The notes under the pieces: model-generated
Seen by the model: only the letters and a program-made list of their open reading frames with translations
What the model was told of the DNA's origin: nothing
Databases searched by the model: none
Assembly: GCA_949290785.1 (NCBI GenBank)
Contig: CASETE010000002.1
Location: 1 to 64,000, forward strand
Direction: 5' to 3'
Length of the DNA: 64,000 bases
Source of the DNA: an uncultured Pseudomonadota bacterium
GTDB taxonomy: Bacteria; Pseudomonadota; Alphaproteobacteria; Rs-D84
Shown: positions 23,359 to 29,743 of the stretch, in pieces
Layout: every line of letters starts with the position of its first letter
How positions within the stretch are numbered: position 1 is the first letter of the stretch
Made by a program: the position numbers and the translations under genes

Positions 23359-23387
23359 ATGGTACGCATAAATCAAACTGGAATCAA
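23359..23387 (-). promoter_or_regulatory. Promoter of lpxI
   Basis: Minus strand TTGATT (23382-23387), 17-base spacer, TACCAT (23359-23364), then 7 bases to the ATG at 23351. Confidence 0.45.
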
Positions 23388-23441
23388 GTTTCATTTTATG
23401 ATAAAATTATATTAAAATAATTATAGTCAGGTGAAATGAAC

Positions 23442-24206
23442 ATGAAGTACACATCTTTTTTTGCCGGAATCTTTGCGGTTATTTCGTTGCCGGTGTTCGC
23501 TGATAATAATGCAGAGCAATTTAAGGCAGAGGTTTTAGAAGGACTTGATTTTATAAGCGTGCGCGAAAATATAGATGCGCCGGCACCCGCATACGGTGCA
23601 CTGGGTTTAGATGTGTATCAGTCATCTGATGCGGTGCAAAACGAAGATATTCAGTTGTTTATACCAACGTCTATGTATATGCGTGCGGGGGGCGGAATAA
23701 ATTTAGGTTTCGCAACAGATAAAGCAAAAATAGGCAACGCAGAATATGAAAGTTCTGGCAGTTGGACGACTGTGGTTGGATTGGGGTGGAATTTATCATC
23801 TTTTGTGCGTGCGGAAATAGATTTTCAGCAATCTACGTTCGGATTTTCAGATTTAGATAAGGCGCAGGCGAATTATGAAAACGTTGGGGGGATGTTGTAT
23901 TTTGACTTGGCGCGCAGGTATGTGCAAACGGGCGATATAACAAGACGTAGATTTTTTGTGCCTTTCATCGGTGTTGGCGCTGCAGCCGGGTATTATGAAT
24001 TTGACGGCGCCGGTGGTGCAGATGGTTTTGTTATTGCTGCGCCTCAGGCAGTGCTGGGCTTTAATATAAAACTGAATGATTTGATTGGATTGGATATAAT
24101 GTATCAATATCAAATGATGATAGAGAACGGTTTTGGTTGGAATACCGGGGCTGATAGCGTTGATAATATAAGTAATGTTATCGCGTCGTTCAGGGTTAAC
24201 TTTTAA
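23442..24206 (+). CDS. Outer-membrane beta-barrel protein (Omp25/OmpA-type porin-like)
   Basis: About 254 residues. Signal peptide MKYTSFFAGIFAVISLPVFA, then alternating amphipathic strands (TVVGLGWNLSSFVRAEIDFQ, LGFNIKLNDLIGLDIMYQYQ) and a C-terminal VIASFRVNF with the terminal Phe recognised by the BAM complex. It fits the small 8-strand outer-membrane beta-barrel family. CAGGTGA is 8 bases upstream of the second ATG, chosen as start. It is tandem with another barrel gene 17 bases downstream. Confidence 0.8.
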   Translation: MKYTSFFAGIFAVISLPVFADNNAEQFKAEVLEGLDFISVRENIDAPAPAYGALGLDVYQSSDAVQNEDIQLFIPTSMYMRAGGGINLGFATDKAKIGNAEYESSGSWTTVVGLGWNLSSFVRAEIDFQQSTFGFSDLDKAQANYENVGGMLYFDLARRYVQTGDITRRRFFVPFIGVGAAAGYYEFDGAGGADGFVIAAPQAVLGFNIKLNDLIGLDIMYQYQMMIENGFGWNTGADSVDNISNVIASFRVNF

Positions 24207-24222
24207 AAGATAAGGCAGGAAA

Positions 24223-24870
24223 ATGAAAAATAAAGTATTGTTTATCATGTTGTGCTTGTTACCAATGGGGGCAAATGCCGCAATACCTTATCGTGTAGAG
24301 CAAATTAATATGCCTGCTGAAGTATCTCAAAACGGTAATGATGACGAGGCGTTCGCCAGTCGGCATCGTTTTTATGTCGGGGGTACGTATACTTTTTCAA
24401 TGTGGAACAACGATATAGATGGTAGTTTATTCATTGACGGTAAAAACACTTCTTCATTTGATGCGATGGTCGGAATAAGAATTTTTGATACTTTTAGACT
24501 AGAAGCCGATTATGCACGCACTGTTGCTGAATGGGATGCGTTTAAGGTGACTGGTGATACAGCGATGTTGAACGCGATATTTGATGCAAGAATAGACAGT
24601 TTATATCGTTTATTTTATAAACAACACTTGGTTCCGTACGTTGGTGTTGGTTTCGGTGCGTCTTGGAATTCTGCAGAGGGCGCAAGTATTGAAAATAAAA
24701 TTTCGCCTGTGGCAAGTGTTATGGCCGGTTTGGGCATAGAGTTGGGCGAGCATTTTGCATTAGATTTTGGGTATAGATATTTGTATATGTTTGCTCCGAA
24801 ATTTGATGTTGCGCATGATTTGGCTCCAATTGCTCATCAACTAAGGGTTGGCGCGCGTATAAACTTCTGA
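24223..24870 (+). CDS. Outer-membrane beta-barrel protein
   Basis: 215 residues. Signal peptide MKNKVLFIMLCLLPMGANA, then repeated beta-strand pattern (FDAMVGIRIFDTFRLEADYA, LVPYVGVGFGASWN, FALDFGYRYLYMF) and a C-terminal LRVGARINF ending in Phe. A small outer-membrane barrel related in layout to the preceding gene, probably in the same operon. AAGGCAGG lies just upstream. The ligand or role cannot be told. Confidence 0.8.
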   Translation: MKNKVLFIMLCLLPMGANAAIPYRVEQINMPAEVSQNGNDDEAFASRHRFYVGGTYTFSMWNNDIDGSLFIDGKNTSSFDAMVGIRIFDTFRLEADYARTVAEWDAFKVTGDTAMLNAIFDARIDSLYRLFYKQHLVPYVGVGFGASWNSAEGASIENKISPVASVMAGLGIELGEHFALDFGYRYLYMFAPKFDVAHDLAPIAHQLRVGARINF

Positions 24871-24878
24871 TAAAAAAT

Positions 24879-25802
24879 ATGAAAAGATGTCCGCTTTTTG
24901 GTATTTGTGGTGGTTGTAAATATGATTTTACAGCCTCTGATTATCAAGAAAAGAAAATATCGTTATTAAAGGGATTTGAATTTACAGATACGCCATTTTG
25001 GACAGAAATCGGCACAAGAAGAAGGGCTGATTTCGCTTTTTCAGATGGCGTGTTTGGCTTTTATCAGCATAAATCAAAAAATATAGTGTCCGTGACAAAT
25101 TGCCCATTGCTGTCGCCTGAAATAAACGCTGTTTTGCCAAGTATTTCTAGATTAAAGTGGTCTGGGGCGGGTTCTTGCTTAATAACGTCTTGTGCTAATG
25201 GCATAGATATAGCGGTTTCATCTGTTGTGCCGTATTTTACGTCAGAATTTAAAGAATCGGCGAAGAGTGTAAAAGCAATACGGATTACTTGGAACGGAAA
25301 GGTTGTGACGCAGACGGCGGTTCCGGTTATTGATTTTGCTGGAATCAAGGTTGAATATCCTGCTGGTGCGTTCTTGCAGCCGACCGTGCAAAGCGAAAGT
25401 TTTATAAGAAACGCAGTTGCAGAAGCCGCAAAGGGGGCAAGTAAAATTGCGGATTTATTTTGTGGCTTGGGTAATTTTACTTTTGTGTTAAAGGCAGAAG
25501 GCTTTGATGTGTGCGGTTGCGGGGTTAGACGAGATTTGTTTAAAAGCCCGCTAACTGTCGGCATGTTAAATAAATATGATTGCGTTGTTATGGATCCGCC
25601 TAGGGCTGGGGCTCAATCTCAGTGCATGGAATTGATTAGAAGTAACGTGCCAAGAATAATCTATGTTTCGTGTAATCCGCACAGTTTCAGACGAGATGCA
25701 AGAATATTGTTTGGTGGTGGATATAAGCTTACACGATTACAAGCCATAGATCAGTTCGTTGGCAGTGAACATTGGGAATTGTTTTCCGTTTTTCAGAAAT
25801 AG
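24879..25802 (+). CDS. 23S rRNA/tRNA m5U methyltransferase of the RlmC/RlmD/TrmA family
   Basis: 307 residues. The 4Fe-4S cysteines are in MKRCPLFGICGGCKYDF, and the SAM domain shows IADLFCGLGNFTFVL, VVMDPPRAGAQSQC and the catalytic IYVSCNPHSFRRD. These methylate uridine C5 in rRNA or tRNA through a covalent Cys intermediate. It is about 100 residues shorter than E. coli RlmD and lacks the N-terminal TRAM domain, so the exact target (RlmC or RlmD type) is uncertain. It starts 8 bases after the barrel gene without a clear RBS. Confidence 0.85.
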   Translation: MKRCPLFGICGGCKYDFTASDYQEKKISLLKGFEFTDTPFWTEIGTRRRADFAFSDGVFGFYQHKSKNIVSVTNCPLLSPEINAVLPSISRLKWSGAGSCLITSCANGIDIAVSSVVPYFTSEFKESAKSVKAIRITWNGKVVTQTAVPVIDFAGIKVEYPAGAFLQPTVQSESFIRNAVAEAAKGASKIADLFCGLGNFTFVLKAEGFDVCGCGVRRDLFKSPLTVGMLNKYDCVVMDPPRAGAQSQCMELIRSNVPRIIYVSCNPHSFRRDARILFGGGYKLTRLQAIDQFVGSEHWELFSVFQK

Positions 25803-25814
25803 ATATATATTGTT

Positions 25815-26005
25815 AAAAAAACGCCGCCGTTGCCGGCGGTGTTTCCGAATGCCCCGAAAGGAAGGAAAGGAGAAAAAGAAATTGGGCATTCTAAACTAAA
25901 TTTTTTGGGGCCCAGAGTCCAGAGGAGAGAGAATGTAGGAGGGAGTCTGAATCCCCGAACCCCATGGTGCTTTCACACCAGTCTCCAGGGTTTCCCCCTT
26001 TGACG
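25815..26005 (-). ncRNA. Probable small RNA with anti-Shine-Dalgarno-like loops
   Basis: A minus-strand unit with a consensus -35 and good -10 box (26012-26040), about 190 nt of G+C-rich structured sequence, and an intrinsic terminator with a GCAA tetraloop at 25824-25839 followed by seven Us. GAATGCCC (25847-25854) and GGGCATTC (25884-25891) form an 8-bp hairpin whose loop on the minus strand is pyrimidine-only over long runs and contains CTCCTTTCC, close to the 16S rRNA 3' end CCTCCTTTC. A second stretch near 25922-25950 contains CTCCCTCCT and TCTCTCCTC. A GGTG / CACC hairpin is also present near 25972. It may bind ribosome-binding sites. Confidence 0.5.
25824..25839 (-). terminator. Terminator of the minus-strand small RNA
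   Basis: CCGCCG / CGGCGG stem; on the minus strand the loop is GCAA and seven Us follow within two bases. It may also slow plus-strand transcription from the methyltransferase gene, though the T run there is poor. Confidence 0.75.
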
Positions 26006-26031
26006 AATCGAAATGTAATACATTTTGTTTC
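26005..26031. promoter_or_regulatory. 27-bp imperfect palindrome overlapping the small-RNA promoter
   Basis: Centred on GTAATAC at 26015-26021; 11 of 13 flanking base pairs match (GAATCGAAAT... / ...ATTTTGTTTC). It covers the -10 box of the minus-strand promoter, so it looks like an operator. The HTH protein encoded at 26201 is one candidate binder. Confidence 0.4.
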
Positions 26032-26040
26032 ATTTGTCAA
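26012..26040 (-). promoter_or_regulatory. Promoter of the minus-strand small RNA
   Basis: TTGACA (26035-26040, perfect), 17-base spacer, TACATT (26012-26017). No coding sequence follows on this strand until the small RNA ends. Confidence 0.6.
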
Positions 26041-26200
26041 GTGTTTTTGTCAAAAAAATTTTTTGTATGTTTTTTGTGGTCTGGTTGTTTTAGGAAATGG
26101 TCCTTATTGATAAGAATGGTAACCTGTCATAAAATCAACAATAGGTAGAATGTCAATGTGAAATACTTACGCTTGACAGTAAAAACCAGAGGAGAGAAAA

Positions 26201-26449
26201 ATGACCCATGAAGATGTATGGCGGGCAATAGAACGCTTTGCAACAGAACACGGAATGTCTTGTTCCGGTTTAGCGAAATGTAGTGGTTTGGATCCTACTA
26301 CGTTCAATAAAAGTAAACGCTGGTCCAAGGAAGGACAGCCAAGATGGCCGTCAACAAACAGTATTTCAAAAATATTGTCTTCTACGGGCGCAAGTATACA
26401 AGATTTTACAAAATATATTGATCAGCCGCAAAACCAAGGTAGAGATTAA
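26201..26449 (+). CDS. Short HTH regulator resembling the N-terminus of S24 phage-type repressors
   Basis: 82 residues. The pattern DVWRAIERFATEHGMSCSGL, then AKCSGLDPTTFNKSKR and RWPSTNSISKILSSTGAS, is the DNA-binding half of a C2/CI-like repressor common in alphaproteobacteria, where it is normally followed by an S24 peptidase domain. Here the protein stops at about residue 82, so RecA-dependent self-cleavage is not possible. AGGAGAG 6 bases upstream supports the start. It lies next to a palindrome and a small-RNA promoter it might control. A 150-base AT-rich gap upstream has no other gene. Confidence 0.75.
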   Translation: MTHEDVWRAIERFATEHGMSCSGLAKCSGLDPTTFNKSKRWSKEGQPRWPSTNSISKILSSTGASIQDFTKYIDQPQNQGRD

Positions 26450-26474
26450 TAAATCTTTTGTTTTGGATACTTGA

Positions 26475-26500
26475 AAACCACGGTATTTATGTCGTGGTTT
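26475..26500 (+). terminator. Terminator after the short HTH regulator
   Basis: AAACCACG / CGTGGTTT stem with a 10-nt loop followed by a T run. Confidence 0.8.
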
Positions 26501-26520
26501 TTTTGTTGGACAAAAAACAT

Positions 26521-26961
26521 ATGTTTTATTATCCTAAAAATATGTTAAATGGTATGCGGATTTTTACAGGTGATTCTGTGTGGCGGCAGATTTTAAGCGA
26601 ATTGGGCGCAATCGTTACAGATGATGACGATGCCGCAGATATAAATTTTGACGCGTTAAATATAAAATTGCCGGTATCACCGTTGAAATTAAAGTCAATA
26701 ATATTAAATGAAGCAGATAATAACAACGTACTGACCAAGGTATTTGGACGTATGGTATATATATCTAGACTGCAAACGCAAATTATAACGCAGTTATATA
26801 AAACTGGTGGTATGGATATAAACGATTTGAAGTTAGCATTAGGATATTTACCGGATACTACGACGCATGCGGTAGAAACTGCAATTTATCAATTACGTAA
26901 ATCATATGGGTATGATTTTATTAAAAACGATAAAGGAATATATAAACTTGGCAAATTATAA
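26521..26961 (+). CDS. Winged-helix (OmpR C-terminal type) DNA-binding protein
   Basis: About 146 residues. The C-terminal 85 residues (LTKVFGRMVYISRLQTQIIT, GGMDINDLKLALGYLPDTTT, HAVETAIYQLRKSYGYDFIK, GIYKLGKL) follow the pattern of the trans_reg_C winged helix, including a closing hairpin. The N-terminal part is not a normal receiver domain: it lacks the phosphoacceptor layout. The frame also extends to an ATG at 26458, but that region is the preceding terminator, so 26521 is chosen; no clear RBS is visible. Its end overlaps birA by 14 bases. Confidence 0.6.
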   Translation: MFYYPKNMLNGMRIFTGDSVWRQILSELGAIVTDDDDAADINFDALNIKLPVSPLKLKSIILNEADNNNVLTKVFGRMVYISRLQTQIITQLYKTGGMDINDLKLALGYLPDTTTHAVETAIYQLRKSYGYDFIKNDKGIYKLGKL

Positions 26962-27649
26962 GGTCATATCTTTTGATAAAATTTCCAGTACGCAAACATA
27001 TGCCATTAATATGATTGCTGACGGCAGGGCAGGTGACCATACCGTCATAATGGCAGAGGCACAAACCGCCGGGCGCGGCAGATATAAAAGACAGTGGGTT
27101 TCTCATCACGGCAATTTATATGCAAGTTTTATATATCATATAGAAGAAAGAGATCCAAAACTATCTTATGTTATTGCAGTTGCGATTGCGGAAAGCCTTA
27201 TCGCTTTTGGCATTCGTCCTGAAATTAAGTGGCCGAACGACATTTTAATAGAGGGGAAAAAAGTTTCCGGTACTTTGACCGAATACGCAGGAAATTTTGT
27301 AATTATAGGAATCGGTATAAATATCAAGTCAAACCCAACCGTACAAAAATATCAAACGACCAAGTTAGATAATTATGCAAAGGTATCAAAAAATGATTTG
27401 TTGAATTTACTTATGAAAAATCTGGACAAATGGCGCAATGCAGATTTTCTGGAGGTGCGTGATTTATGGATGAAACTGGCCGTGGGATTAAACAAGCAGG
27501 TAAAGTATCGCGGTGAAATGGTTGAATTAATCGGTATCAATGAACAGGGTGCATTAATTTTACGTAGCGGCACAAAATATGTGCTGGCGTATGGCGATGA
27601 AATCGTCATGTCAGATTCATATTCGGGCGATTTAAAAATAAGGCCTTGA
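26948..27649 (+). CDS. birA: Biotin-[acetyl-CoA-carboxylase] ligase
   Basis: About 233 residues. Adenylates biotin and attaches it to the lysine of the carboxylase carrier protein. Signatures: STQTYAINMI, AEAQTAGRGRYKRQW with the GRGRxxR adenylate-binding loop, KWPNDILIEGKKVSG and IGIGINIKSN. It has no N-terminal HTH, so it is a plain ligase. I prefer the TTG start at 26948: AAAGGA lies 8 bases upstream and the protein then begins LANYKVISFD like its family. An ATG at 26906 would add 14 residues. Confidence 0.92.
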   Translation: MANYKVISFDKISSTQTYAINMIADGRAGDHTVIMAEAQTAGRGRYKRQWVSHHGNLYASFIYHIEERDPKLSYVIAVAIAESLIAFGIRPEIKWPNDILIEGKKVSGTLTEYAGNFVIIGIGINIKSNPTVQKYQTTKLDNYAKVSKNDLLNLLMKNLDKWRNADFLEVRDLWMKLAVGLNKQVKYRGEMVELIGINEQGALILRSGTKYVLAYGDEIVMSDSYSGDLKIRP

Positions 27650-27674
27650 CTTTTTATGTAATTTATGATATTAT
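27646..27674 (+). promoter_or_regulatory. Promoter of the virion gene cluster
   Basis: TTGACT (27646-27651), 17-base spacer, TATTAT (27669-27674). It overlaps the last codons of birA and is followed by two terminators before the first virion gene. Confidence 0.5.
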
Positions 27675-27698
27675 ATGAAGCATCAAGAGTGAAATTTT

Positions 27699-27720
27699 AT
27701 TCGTAACATCTGTTACGAAT
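27699..27720 (+). terminator. Leader terminator 1 before the virion genes
   Basis: ATTCGTAAC / GTTACGAAT, a perfect 9-bp stem with an ATCT loop and TTTTTT. It is about 20 nt after the expected +1 of the promoter at 27646, or it ends birA transcripts. Confidence 0.75.
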
Positions 27721-27729
27721 TTTTTTATC

Positions 27730-27747
27730 CCGCGCGTTTTTGCGCGG
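27730..27747 (+). terminator. Leader terminator 2 before the virion genes
   Basis: CCGCGC / GCGCGG stem with a T-rich loop and TTTTTT following. In tandem with the terminator at 27699. Confidence 0.7.
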
Positions 27748-27781
27748 TTTTTTATTTCTTAATATCAAGGGTGAAAATATC

Positions 27782-28192
27782 ATGCAATTGTCGTTGATAA
27801 AAAAAAGTGACGAAACAAAAGCTGTTGCTTATGCGATTGCTAGGTTGGTATACGCAGAGACGCGTGCAAGTTCTTTGCCGGCTGTTGAAGCGTTAACTTC
27901 AATGATAAACAACATATCTGTATCTTCTGGAAAAGAATTTTCAGAAATAATTTCTGATGCGGACATGTTTGAATCGCTGAATAAAGATTCAGACCACCAT
28001 AAATATTTATCAACTGATATTTATAATCGTGGCTTTCAGATGTGTTTACGCGTTGTCAATCGTATGTTGCATGGTGCTTTACCAGATTCTTGCTGTGGTG
28101 CGACAAAATTTCATCGGGTTAACAGATTGCCCGATTGGGCGGTGGCGCGCGGATATATCGCTGATATAGACGGTTTATTGTTTTATTTATAA
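27782..28192 (+). CDS. SleB-like cell-wall hydrolase (phage endolysin)
   Basis: 136 residues. Layout of the Hydrolase_2/SleB family, with the catalytic glutamate expected at Glu26 in ARLVYAETRASSLPAVEALT, a central region and a C-terminal GATKFHRVNRLPDWAVARGY. It would cleave peptidoglycan for virion release. No signal peptide, so export would rely on the holin-like protein encoded next. The start at 27782 skips 14 residues encoded within the leader terminators. Confidence 0.75.
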   Translation: MQLSLIKKSDETKAVAYAIARLVYAETRASSLPAVEALTSMINNISVSSGKEFSEIISDADMFESLNKDSDHHKYLSTDIYNRGFQMCLRVVNRMLHGALPDSCCGATKFHRVNRLPDWAVARGYIADIDGLLFYL

Positions 28193-28202
28193 GAAGGTAT
28201 CA

Positions 28203-28427
28203 ATGATAAGAAAAATTATTCAGGGCGGTTTTTTATCTGGTCACAGAACTTACATAATTTCTGGCATCGGCATTTTATCTGCAATCGGTGCATACCTGGT
28301 CGGTGACACAGATATATTTACTATGTTACAAGCAATTTTTACATTAGGTGGCATATATTTTTTAAGAAAATCTAGTGAAACAAAAGGACGAAAGCATGGA
28401 AAAAATTCCAGAAAAATTTCTAAATGA
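28203..28427 (+). CDS. Holin-like small membrane protein
   Basis: 74 residues with two hydrophobic segments (about 17-34 and 40-56, TYIISGIGILSAIGAYLVG and FTMLQAIFTLGGIYFL) and a strongly basic tail, as in class II holins. It lies directly after the endolysin-like gene and its 3' end overlaps the scaffold gene. Small holins are too diverse for a firm call. Confidence 0.6.
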   Translation: MIRKIIQGGFLSGHRTYIISGIGILSAIGAYLVGDTDIFTMLQAIFTLGGIYFLRKSSETKGRKHGKNSRKISK

Positions 28428-29052
28428 AGATGGTACTTTAAATACAGACGCGTTGTTGAAATCTTATTCAGAACTGGAAAAGAAAATGAGTACGATGATT
28501 TCAATACCAACAGAAAATGCAGACGAAGCAACGCGCACAAAATTCAATCGCGCTATTGGCGTACCAGATAATGCGAACGCGTATCCTGTCAGCCCGATGT
28601 TTGATGATGAAAATTTACGCGCACAATTTTTTGAAATCGGGTTGACTTCGTCACAAGTTGAAAAAATTTATAAGATAGCAGAAGAATTTTTATCGCCTGT
28701 ATTATCAGATTTATTTAGTAAACAAAATGAAACGAATGCGATTACAGAATTGAAAAATTTTTTCGGCGACGAAGAAAAAATGATAGACGCATTACGTGCA
28801 ATAAAATCGTTCGGTGAAAAATATTTACCGTCTGATGCGTTTGATTCACTATGCTCGTCAGCCCAGGGAATCCAAAGCGTTTACAAGATGATGCAATCAA
28901 TGGAACCAAGTGTACGAACAGAAAAAAATTCATCAGAAATTTTAACAGATGATGTGTTAAGAAAGATGATGCAAGATCCAAAATACTGGCGCGATCAAGA
29001 TCCAGAATACGTTCGTAAAATTGAAAACGGTTTTAAAAAGTTGTATTCATAG
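28396..29052 (+). CDS. Capsid assembly scaffolding protein (T7 gp9-like)
   Basis: About 218 residues, acidic and helical. EKIPEKFLNEDGTLNTDALL then SYSELEKKM at the N-terminus and the Ala/Glu-rich middle (IGVPDNANAYPV) are typical of podoviral scaffolds, with a short basic C-terminal helix (YVRKIENGFKKLYS) that should bind capsid subunits. The start at 28396 has AAAGGACG upstream. Position between the lysis genes and the capsid gene agrees. Confidence 0.75.
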   Translation: MEKIPEKFLNEDGTLNTDALLKSYSELEKKMSTMISIPTENADEATRTKFNRAIGVPDNANAYPVSPMFDDENLRAQFFEIGLTSSQVEKIYKIAEEFLSPVLSDLFSKQNETNAITELKNFFGDEEKMIDALRAIKSFGEKYLPSDAFDSLCSSAQGIQSVYKMMQSMEPSVRTEKNSSEILTDDVLRKMMQDPKYWRDQDPEYVRKIENGFKKLYS

Positions 29053-29112
29053 AAAAAATTTGCACTTTCTTCTTTACTAATTTTTTTATTTAATATAAAA
29101 TATAAATTAAGA

Positions 29113-29132
29113 ACAAAAGAATTTGTTCTATC
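29113..29132. promoter_or_regulatory. Inverted repeat upstream of the H1-like gene
   Basis: AGAACAAAAGAATTTGTTCT: GAACAAA / TTTGTTC arms around AGAA, 25 bases before the H1-like start codon. It could be an operator or an RNA hairpin near the RBS. The rest of the 29053-29156 gap is AT-rich with no gene. Confidence 0.4.
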
Positions 29133-29156
29133 CAAAAAATAATAAAGGAGAGAAGA

Positions 29157-29510
29157 ATGGCATTCACATTCTTGAAACCAGCTGCGAAGAAACCTGCTGC
29201 TAAAAAGCCGGTTGCAAAACCAGCTGCAAAAAAACCAGTTGCTAAAAAGCCAGCTGCGAAGAAATCTGCTGCTAAAAAAGTAGTTGCGAAAAAACCAGTT
29301 GCTAAAAAAGCAGTTGCAAAAAAACCAGTTGCTAAAAAAGCAGTTGCAAAAAAACCGGTTGCTAAAAAAGCAGTTGCAAAAAAAGCAGTTGCAAAAAAAG
29401 TAGTTGCTAAAAAGCCGGTTGCAAAAAAAACAGTTGCAAAAAAAGCACCAGCTAAAAAAGTAGCGGCGAAAAAGCCAGTTGCTAAGAAAGCATGTGCAAA
29501 GAAAAAATAA
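29157..29510 (+). CDS. Lysine/alanine-repeat histone-H1-like DNA-binding protein
   Basis: 117 residues. After MAFTFLKP nearly the whole protein is made of [10 protein letters not shown] and VAKKA pentapeptides, ending ACAKKK. This composition matches the C-terminal tail of histone H1 and bacterial H1-like proteins (HctB, AlgP, BpH1), which bind and condense DNA by charge. It lies between the scaffold and major capsid genes on the same strand. AAGGAGAGAAG gives a strong RBS. Such a protein is unusual in a virion cluster and may help condense packaged DNA. The length of the repeat tract is likely to vary. Confidence 0.85.
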   Translation: MAFTFLKPAAKKPAAKKPVAKPAAKKPVAKKPAAKKSAAKKVVAKKPVAKKAVAKKPVAKKAVAKKPVAKKAVAKKAVAKKVVAKKPVAKKTVAKKAPAKKVAAKKPVAKKACAKKK

Positions 29511-29515
29511 TAAAT

Positions 29516-29531
29516 CCCCGCATTTGCGGGG
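29516..29531 (+). terminator. Terminator 1 after the H1-like gene
   Basis: CCCCGC / GCGGGG stem, ATTT loop, TTTATATTT following. Confidence 0.65.
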
Positions 29532-29544
29532 TTTATATTTATAC

Positions 29545-29562
29545 AATCCGCATCAGCGGATT
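29545..29562 (+). terminator. Terminator 2 after the H1-like gene
   Basis: AATCCGC / GCGGATT stem, ATCA loop and a seven-T run. Confidence 0.75.
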
Positions 29563-29570
29563 TTTTTATA

Positions 29571-29612
29571 AAATATTCAGTCAGATTTATCAAAATGTCT
29601 GACTGAATATTT
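29571..29612. repeat. 15-bp inverted repeat before the capsid gene
   Basis: AAATATTCAGTCAGA and its exact complement TCTGACTGAATATTT separated by 12 bases. Third hairpin in a row; it may be a terminator, an RNA stability element protecting the capsid mRNA, or an operator. No gene in 29511-29743. Confidence 0.6.
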
Positions 29613-29743
29613 TTCAAGACAATCCTTTTAAGGACCTTGGATTTTTTTTGTTTGATGGCGCAGTATCGCATAACCAAAAAACAAAATATGAATCAGCGCA
29701 AATTTATTTGCGTTTTTTTTAATTAATAAAAAGGAATATGTAT

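Noticed and set aside
29166..29500. Possible CRISPR array, because short units repeat at about 15-30 bases
   Set aside because: The repetition is codon-level (GCT AAA AAA CCA type), there are no unique spacers, and the frame is open with start, RBS and stop.
29090..29677. Long minus-strand frames (Phe/Ala/Thr- or Cys/Asn/Phe-rich repeats) opposite the H1-like gene
   Set aside because: They are mirror frames of the AAKKP-coding repeat; low-complexity shadows without RBS.
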